DNA of 8,439 nucleotides. It comes from an uncultured archaeon. GTDB taxonomy: Archaea; Halobacteriota; Methanosarcinia; Methanotrichales; Methanotrichaceae. The stretch spans positions 1 to 8,439 of the forward strand of contig CABMDX010000389.1 of the NCBI GenBank assembly GCA_902385025.1, read 5' to 3'. Shown here one piece after another: positions 1-3,447 of the stretch. The translations under genes were made by a program, and so were the position numbers. How positions within the stretch are numbered: the first letter of the stretch is position 1; each line of letters begins with the position of its first letter. The notes beneath the pieces are model-generated. The model made no database searches and was not told where the DNA came from. It worked only from the letters and a program-made list of their open reading frames with translations.

Positions 1-11
1 AATCTCGCCAT
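1..11 (-). CDS. 5' end of a leftward gene cut by the window edge
   Basis: On the minus strand an ATG at 11-9 is preceded by GGAGG with a 6-base spacer, an almost ideal archaeal ribosome binding site. Only the first three codons (M-A-R) are in the window, so no product can be named. A competing start, ATG ATG at 27-22, opens another frame (MMEEINGEI...) and overlaps the stop of the small ORF just upstream as TAATG. The Shine-Dalgarno spacing favours the ATG at 11. The start region resembles that of the zinc-ribbon gene at 2658 (both have GAAATAAATGG before or at the start), which hints at, but does not prove, a paralogue. Confidence 0.35.
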
Positions 12-26
12 TTATTTCCTCCATCA

Positions 27-107
27 TTATTTCTCTTGGAACCTGTTGCTCGTATGTACAATTTCCAGAGCACCGTCATTCGTCTCTATTATGAAAAGGT
101 TTGCCAT
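27..107 (-). CDS. Candidate 26-residue small protein or leader peptide
   Basis: The minus-strand frame from the ATG at 107 to the TAA at 29-27 encodes 26 residues, beginning MANLFIIETNDGALE and ending RFQEK. Upstream lie GAGGT, about 12 bases before the ATG, and AGGAGGTGATC at 138-128, a full match to the 16S tail but 20 bases away. The frame stays open upstream to about 191, and a GTG at 158 would give a 43-residue version. The stop overlaps the ATG at 27 as TAATG, an arrangement typical of translational coupling to the next gene. I recognise no family. It could be a real small protein, a leader peptide, or the tail of a decayed gene. Confidence 0.28.
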   Translation of the reverse strand: MANLFIIETNDGALEIVHTSNRFQEK

Positions 108-216
108 ATTGTTCTTCCGACCTCGATGATCACCTCCTAACGGGAAGAACGCACTCACCTGGTGCCTTGAATCCCATCTTGCAGCTCTGGTCTATTATCC
201 ATTATCAGGGCAGCTT

Positions 217-241
217 GCGAAATAATACAAATTATATTCGC
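217..241. repeat. AT-rich inverted repeat over a possible promoter
   Basis: GCGAAATAAT and ATTATATTCGC are near-complementary arms around ACAA, differing by one inserted base. The element contains a TATA-like AAATTATATT (229-238), which on the plus strand would start a transcript near 260, upstream of the small ORF at 289. An operator or a promoter with dyad symmetry are both possible. No regulator is encoded in the window. Confidence 0.3.
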
Positions 242-288
242 GACATGAGAAGCTCTTTAGGTAAGGACCCGGCATAAGAGCATCAACT

Positions 289-426
289 ATGTGCACCTCC
301 TGCAACTTGAAGGGGCATATCATTATTGCAGGTTGTCGATGTGGAGCACGAATCAGAATCTTGCAGGACAATCAGTTTAATGCCCTCAAGTTCCTTATCA
401 AGTTATATTTTATAGATTGCCATTAA
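289..426 (+). CDS. Candidate 45-residue cysteine-rich (zinc-ribbon-like) protein
   Basis: ATG at 289 to TAA at 424-426 encodes 45 residues. The N-terminal half has a metal-site spacing: Cys2, Cys5, Cys16 and Cys18 (CxxC-x10-CxC) followed by Gly, with His10 between the pairs. The C-terminal half (about residues 33-42, FNALKFLIKLYFI) is hydrophobic and aromatic, and Cys44 is the penultimate residue. A TATA-like element at 229-238 sits about 55 bases upstream. No convincing Shine-Dalgarno precedes the ATG. No named family is recognised. The CxxC/CxCG arrangement looks non-random, but at this length chance is possible. It could also be the remnant of a longer zinc-ribbon protein. Confidence 0.33.
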   Translation: MCTSCNLKGHIIIAGCRCGARIRILQDNQFNALKFLIKLYFIDCH

Positions 427-517
427 TTATTATAATACTTATTATTAGATCCCGGACTAAATCTGGATGTCATCTCTCAATTAATGCTTTCTTGCAGGGT
501 ATAGTGCCTGCCAGAAT

Positions 518-543
518 ATGGGGACTGAAGCTGCAGTCCCTAT
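518..543. other. Strong hairpin upstream of mc1
   Basis: ATGGGGACTG (518-527) pairs with CAGTCCCTAT (534-543) around AAGCTG: ten pairs, one of them G-U. It lies upstream of the likely mc1 promoter, so it is probably not in the mc1 leader. It could end a transcript coming from the 289-426 ORF, although no T-tract follows, or be part of a small RNA. Function is unknown. Confidence 0.4.
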
Positions 544-588
544 CCAACTGAATAAAAATCCGACGGATTTTCAGGGTAATTTGGATAA

Positions 589-600
589 AATTAATATAAT
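589..600 (+). promoter_or_regulatory. Probable TATA box of mc1
   Basis: AATTAATATAAT, preceded by A-rich sequence (GGATAAAA) suited to a BRE, would place the transcription start near 621 and give a leader of about 45 bases before the mc1 ATG. Confidence 0.4.
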
Positions 601-653
601 GGTATTTGCCATAACCGTAGGTAAAATAGTGTTTTTATTCGTCAAGACGAGCT

Positions 654-659
654 GGAGGG
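654..659 (+). promoter_or_regulatory. Ribosome binding site of mc1
   Basis: GGAGGG lies 6 bases before the ATG at 666. This strong match to the 16S tail fixes the start of the MC1 gene. Confidence 0.75.
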
Positions 660-665
660 AATATA

Positions 666-938
666 ATGGCAGAGACGAGGAACTTTGCCCTCAGAGACAA
701 GAAGGGCAATGAAATTGGTGTTTTCACAGGAAAGCAGCCGAGACAGGTGGCCCTGAAAGCAGCTAATCGGGGTCATACGGACATAAGGCTCAGGGAGCGC
801 GGCACAAAGAAGGTCCATTTGTTTATTGGAGAGCGGGTTCAGGTAAAGAAGCCCAAAGGGGCGCCTGCCTGGATGCCGGATAGCATTTGGAAGCCAAAGG
901 TCAAGAAGGTAGGAGTCGAAAAGCTGGAGGAGCTTTAG
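666..938 (+). CDS. Chromosomal protein MC1
   Basis: This 90-residue basic protein is an MC1 architectural DNA-binding protein. MC1 is a monomeric chromatin protein of Methanosarcinales and haloarchaea that sharply bends DNA and prefers distorted sites. The family core is clear: TRNFALRDKKGNEIGVFTGK (residues 4-23), then KQPRQVALKAANRG, RLRERGTKKVHLF, APAWMPDSIWKP and a Lys-rich end (KVKKVGVEKLEEL). The usual length is about 93 residues. Compared with the MC1 I remember, the loop after AANRG is a few residues shorter. GGAGGG six bases upstream fixes the start. The gene stands alone, ends in TAG and is followed by a long hairpin. Identification is secure. Its share of chromatin relative to any histones cannot be judged here. 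Confidence 0.95.
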   Translation: MAETRNFALRDKKGNEIGVFTGKQPRQVALKAANRGHTDIRLRERGTKKVHLFIGERVQVKKPKGAPAWMPDSIWKPKVKKVGVEKLEEL

Positions 939-952
939 ACTTTCTTTGTCGC

Positions 953-990
953 TGGAGAGTTTGGTCCGCATGAGAAGCGGAAACTCTCTA
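953..990 (+). terminator. 3' hairpin after mc1
   Basis: Fourteen bases after the mc1 stop, TGGAGAGTTT (953-962) pairs with AAACTCTCTA (981-990), and CCGC (966-969) pairs with GCGG (977-980), with a 3-base bulge (GGT) and a 7-base loop. No long T-tract follows, so it may stabilise the mc1 mRNA 3' end rather than terminate transcription by itself. Confidence 0.45.
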
Positions 991-1062
991 TGATTTCCAA
1001 CTATTATCGAATCGATCCATTTCGCATTTCCATCTTTTCAGGACGGCTACTATCATTATCTG

Positions 1063-1120
1063 CTATATTGCTGGTACTTTTATTACTACGACTATATTGC
1101 TGGTGCTGTTATTACTACGA
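1063..1120. repeat. Tandem repeat, 29 bp x 2
   Basis: Two adjacent 29-base copies (1063-1091 and 1092-1120) start CTATATTGCTGGT and end TTATTACTACGA, with two mismatches, followed by CTATT, the start of a third copy. The preceding 20 bases (CTACTATCATTATCTG) look like a more diverged relative. The period is not a multiple of three, which argues against a coding repeat. Confidence 0.8.
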
Positions 1121-1158
1121 CTATTCTTCCTGTATAATGCATCCGATGCACATTTAAT

Positions 1159-1180
1159 TAAACTTAAATAGTTTAAAATA
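1159..1180 (+). promoter_or_regulatory. Palindromic AT-rich promoter region of the AlaDH gene
   Basis: TAAACT (1159-1164) and AGTTTA (1170-1175) form a perfect 6-bp dyad around TAAAT, overlapping TATA-like sequences (CTTAAATAG, TTTAAAATA). A start near 1195-1205 would leave a leader of about 120 bases. The dyad could be a repressor operator. That role is inferred from position only. Confidence 0.4.
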
Positions 1181-1219
1181 CTACTATGTATTCGAGCCTC
1201 CCTTAAATGCCATCCCAAC

Positions 1220-1264
1220 ATCAGGAAGGCTCTCGCTCCCCTTTCTCCCTTTTCCTGATTTTTC
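1220..1264 (+). terminator. Terminator-like stem in the AlaDH leader
   Basis: ATCAGGAA (1220-1227) pairs with TTCCTGAT (1252-1259), extended by two G-U pairs, around a pyrimidine-rich loop, and the stem runs into TTTTT (1260-1264). This has the form of an intrinsic terminator and sits about 60 bases before the ATG at 1323. It may end stray upstream transcripts or attenuate the gene. Confidence 0.35.
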
Positions 1265-1322
1265 TATTCAAGCCAAAGCTTATTTCTTCTCTGCCGCAGG
1301 CATACAACATTAAGGTGTTTTG

Positions 1323-2303
1323 ATGGAGGTACTCTGGATTACTGAGGAGACTGTAAAATCGCTCCTCACGATGGACGATGCAATTGCTGCTGTTGAGAAG
1401 GCCTTCTTTGACCATGGGTCCGGCAAGACACAGATGCCGCCCAAGTCCTATCTCTATTTTCCCAAATACGATGGCGACCTGCGAACCATGCCGGCCTACC
1501 TGGATTCAAATGAGCAGGCTGGAGTGAAGATCGTGAACGTCCATGCCAGAAATTCGAAGATCGGCCTCCCCACAGTCATGGCATTGCTTGTCCTGAACTC
1601 ACCCCAGACCGGAGCACCTCTGGCAGTGATGGACGCAACCTACCTAACCAGCATGCGAACCGGAGCCGCAGGCGCTGTTGCCGCCAGGCATCTTGCCAGG
1701 CCGAACTCCAGTACGGTGGGAATGGTGGGAGCTGGAGTCCAGGCGAGAATGCAGCTTTTGGGTCTCTCCAGAATCTTCAAGATTGAGTCGGTAATTGTGT
1801 CTGATCTGAATATTGAGAAGGCAAGGTCATTGGAAAAGGATGCCAGGACATTCCTGGATTGTGACTTTAAGCTTGCGGCAAATGCAATGGAGGCCTGCAA
1901 ATGCGATATTCTGGTCACAACCACGCCTTCGCGCCATCCTGTGGTCATGGAGTCCTGGGTCCGGCCTGGAACTCATATAAATGCCATCGGAGCAGATGCT
2001 GCTGGCAAGCAAGAGCTGGAGTCCTCCCTGACCAAAAAGGCGAAGGTGGTCGTCGATGATATGGCTCAGGCAAGACACTCAGGTGAAGTGAATGTACCCA
2101 TCTCGAAAGGAGAACTGAGACCAGAGGATATCTATGCCCAGATCGGCGAGGTCCTGGCGGGCAGGAAGCCAGGGCGGGTGAGCGATAAGGAGATAACGAT
2201 CTTCGACTCCACGGGCCTTGGAATTCAGGACGTGGCATCGGGCTTTGTGGTCTATGAAAGGGCTCTGAAGACAGGTAAAGGAATGCATCTGAAGCTGGAT
2301 TGA
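1323..2303 (+). CDS. ala: Alanine dehydrogenase / ornithine cyclodeaminase family protein
   Basis: This 326-residue cytosolic enzyme belongs to the ornithine cyclodeaminase/mu-crystallin superfamily and most resembles the archaeal NAD-dependent alanine dehydrogenase (about 322 residues in Archaeoglobus), which interconverts alanine and pyruvate plus ammonia. Visible landmarks are Lys41 and Arg54 (substrate-binding region), Lys69 in GVKIVNVHARN (expected catalytic lysine), the Rossmann motif VGMVGAGVQA (132-141), INAIGADAAGKQEL (219-232) and FDSTGLGIQDVA (294-305). The ATG at 1323 is preferred over the TTG directly before it, because AGGTG at 1313-1317 lies 5 bases upstream. The leader carries a dyad and a terminator-like stem. 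Ornithine cyclodeaminase or another family activity cannot be excluded, since members with different substrates look alike in sequence. Confidence 0.85.
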   Translation: MEVLWITEETVKSLLTMDDAIAAVEKAFFDHGSGKTQMPPKSYLYFPKYDGDLRTMPAYLDSNEQAGVKIVNVHARNSKIGLPTVMALLVLNSPQTGAPLAVMDATYLTSMRTGAAGAVAARHLARPNSSTVGMVGAGVQARMQLLGLSRIFKIESVIVSDLNIEKARSLEKDARTFLDCDFKLAANAMEACKCDILVTTTPSRHPVVMESWVRPGTHINAIGADAAGKQELESSLTKKAKVVVDDMAQARHSGEVNVPISKGELRPEDIYAQIGEVLAGRKPGRVSDKEITIFDSTGLGIQDVASGFVVYERALKTGKGMHLKLD

Positions 2304-2320
2304 AAATATTTATTAGAGAA

Positions 2321-2333
2321 TTTTTTAAATTTT
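2321..2333 (+). terminator. Oligo-T terminator after the AlaDH gene
   Basis: TTTTTTAAATTTT begins 18 bases after the TGA. T-rich tracts just downstream of stops are the usual archaeal intrinsic terminator. Confidence 0.5.
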
Positions 2334-2380
2334 GACAAATTAGGATACTGCTTCACAATTTGATGCGAAAAATAGGTTCT

Positions 2381-2403
2381 GCAGGGCCTCAAAATCGCCC
2401 TGC
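2381..2403. terminator. Hairpin in the convergent gap (1)
   Basis: GCAGGGC (2381-2387) pairs perfectly with GCCCTGC (2397-2403) around a 9-base loop, between two convergent genes. AAAAA at about 2367-2371 supplies a U-run for leftward transcripts, so the stem can serve the zinc-ribbon gene. Confidence 0.45.
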
Positions 2404-2443
2404 CCCAATTATCCAATAAAGGATAACTATCCGACTAATTGCA

Positions 2444-2461
2444 GATCGCTTTTAAGCGATC
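2444..2461. terminator. Hairpin in the convergent gap (2)
   Basis: GATCGCTT and AAGCGATC are complementary with TT between them, so in practice a 6-7 bp stem with a 4-6 base loop. It lies 11 bases past the stop of the leftward zinc-ribbon gene and probably marks its 3' end. Confidence 0.45.
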
Positions 2462-2472
2462 AGACTTTCGGC

Positions 2473-2658
2473 TTAGTATCTTCTGGGTGGTCTTGCAGGC
2501 TTATGCTTCTGGTAGCAATCGCTGCAGTACACCGGCCTGGAGCCATCGGGCTTGAAGGGAACCTGACATGTCTTTCCGCACTCTGCACAGGTCGCATCGT
2601 GCATTTCTCTCGGGCCTCTGTTGAAGCCGCCTCTGCTTCCGCTTCCGTATCTCTCCAT
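2473..2658 (-). CDS. CxxC-x17-CxxC zinc-ribbon small protein
   Basis: This 61-residue protein carries one predicted zinc site: Cys24-x2-Cys27, exactly 17 residues, then Cys45-x2-Cys48. It is embedded in HDATCAECGKTC...VPFKPDGSRPVYCSDCYQKH, the signature of a family of very short proteins widespread in methanogens and some bacteria. Their function is not established; nucleic-acid or protein binding is the usual guess. The N-terminus (residues 3-17, RYGSGSRGGFNRGPR) is Gly/Arg-rich like an RGG tail, and the C-terminus (KHKPARPPRRY) is basic, which fits RNA or DNA contact. The ATG at 2658 has AAAGGT about 12 bases upstream. Cys31 is an additional cysteine. Family assignment is firm, function unknown. 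Confidence 0.85.
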   Translation of the reverse strand: MERYGSGSRGGFNRGPREMHDATCAECGKTCQVPFKPDGSRPVYCSDCYQKHKPARPPRRY

Positions 2659-2746
2659 TTATTTCACTTACCTTTGGCATCGATCCCATGAACCGATCCT
2701 TGCTACAAACATCCCATCAAACTCAATTGAAGCGACGCTTATGCAG

Positions 2747-2760
2747 CCTTTTATAAAAGG
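2747..2760. promoter_or_regulatory. Palindromic TATA element between divergent genes
   Basis: CCTTTTATAAAAGG is a perfect 14-base palindrome with a TATA box readable on both strands. For the leftward zinc-ribbon gene it predicts a start near 2728 and a leader of about 70 bases. Rightward it would start near 2780, far from the gene at 2912. Confidence 0.4.
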
Positions 2761-2881
2761 ATTAGCTATTTGATATACCTTTCGGTCATCCTTGTAGCCA
2801 GCAGAACAAACGCTATCAAGAGTTGATTTTCTTTGGAATGCAATGATCGGCTCTGCAAAAGTTTTTATTATAGTATTTCTA

Positions 2882-2889
2882 TTTATAGA
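2882..2889 (+). promoter_or_regulatory. Probable TATA box, leaderless thioredoxin-like gene
   Basis: TTTATAGA is centred 26-27 bases before the ATG at 2912, so the transcript would begin at or next to the start codon. This agrees with the lack of a Shine-Dalgarno sequence. TTTTTATTATAG at 2862-2873 is an alternative, giving a leader of about 19 bases. Confidence 0.45.
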
Positions 2890-2911
2890 TAGATGCAAGA
2901 GCTGATCAATT

Positions 2912-3403
2912 ATGTCTGTTCCAATAGATAAGTCTTCAATTATCATATTTATTTTTATCATAAGCTTCCTGACGGGACTCGCGACCCCTGGAGACAGCAT
3001 GCCTGGATTTTTCTTTGAGAATAATAGCTCTCTCCAGGAATATGGCGCCCTTTCAGGCTCTACAAGGGATTTTCCAGCGTCTCCTGTTGATGTGGATGAT
3101 CGGAGCCTTGAATTTGCTCTTGAGCACTACTCCTCGTTCGTGCTGGATTGCTGGGAGATCGGCTGCTATCCCTGTAAGCTGATTGATCCTACCATCGACG
3201 AAATGGCCAGGGATCTTCAGGGAAAAGTGGTATTTGGCAGGCTTTGCATCGACAGCAATGAGGCTTCCAAAGAAAAATATGTTCTTACCAGGACGCCCAC
3301 ATTGCTAATCTTTAAAAACGGCACGCTTGTGGGCAGACATGTGGGAAACCTGCCGAAAATCAAGTTAGAGGACATAATTCTGGCCGCACTTGACATGAGA
3401 TAG
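2912..3403 (+). CDS. Exported thioredoxin-fold protein with a CYPC site
   Basis: This 163-residue protein has a hydrophobic N-terminal segment (residues 9-24, ending TGLA) that reads as a signal peptide or membrane anchor, a linker with N-glycosylation sequons (Asn37/Asn38), and a thioredoxin domain from about 60 to 160. The active site is CWEIGCYPCK: Cys85-Tyr-Pro-Cys88, where thioredoxins have WCGPC. The cis-proline is present in TRTPTLLIF (Pro129), followed by KNGTLVGRHVG. Extra cysteines are Cys80, just before the active site, and Cys112. It is probably a thiol-disulfide oxidoreductase outside the membrane. Its partner is unknown, as neither neighbour is an obvious redox protein. No Shine-Dalgarno is seen and a leaderless start is likely. 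Confidence 0.8.
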   Translation: MSVPIDKSSIIIFIFIISFLTGLATPGDSMPGFFFENNSSLQEYGALSGSTRDFPASPVDVDDRSLEFALEHYSSFVLDCWEIGCYPCKLIDPTIDEMARDLQGKVVFGRLCIDSNEASKEKYVLTRTPTLLIFKNGTLVGRHVGNLPKIKLEDIILAALDMR

Positions 3404-3431
3404 AAGAGCGACAATCAATCCACTCGCCGTT

Positions 3432-3440
3432 CCCTTTTTC
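3432..3440 (+). terminator. T-rich stretch between convergent genes
   Basis: CCCTTTTTC in the 44-base gap after the thioredoxin-like gene is the only terminator-like sequence before the convergent hef stop. It is short and without a stem, so it is a weak call. Confidence 0.25.
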
Positions 3441-3447
3441 CATAGTT

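Larger units (their letters stand above)
12..665. other. Mostly gene-free stretch before mc1
   Basis: Apart from the two candidate small ORFs, no established gene is visible. The stretch holds the 217-241 inverted repeat, a 7-bp inverted repeat CCTGCAA/TTGCAGG at 299-305 and 326-332 inside the 45-codon ORF, an AT-rich segment at 405-450, a 10-bp hairpin at 518-543, and the mc1 promoter near 591-600. TTGCAGG recurs at 326, 361 and about 493. Confidence 0.5.
939..1322. other. Gene-free stretch between mc1 and the AlaDH gene
   Basis: It contains the mc1 3' hairpin (953-990), a 29-bp tandem repeat (1063-1120), a palindromic AT-rich promoter region (1159-1180) and a pyrimidine-rich leader with a terminator-like stem (1220-1264). 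A 55-codon hydrophobic frame at 990-1157 is not convincing as a gene. Confidence 0.5.

Noticed and set aside
126..140. GATGATCACCTCC resembling the 3' end of 16S rRNA
   Set aside because: The flanking bases do not match 16S. On the minus strand it is simply a perfect Shine-Dalgarno sequence.
518..712. 64-codon plus-strand ORF before mc1
   Set aside because: Its start lies in a hairpin, it runs through the mc1 promoter and ribosome site, and it ends out of frame inside mc1. No Shine-Dalgarno or domain is seen.
1063..1120. CRISPR array
   Set aside because: The 29-base copies abut with no spacer between them, there are only two, and no cas genes are present.
990..1157. 55-codon hydrophobic ORF (possible small membrane protein)
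   Set aside because: There is no ribosome site, the ATG is the last base pair of the mc1 3' hairpin, and its composition comes from a 29-bp tandem repeat read in two frames.
2668..3000. 110-codon minus-strand ORF
   Set aside because: It overlaps the signal-peptide region of the thioredoxin-like gene on the opposite strand and spans the promoters of two genes. It has no recognisable domain, so it is probably a chance open frame in AT-rich DNA.
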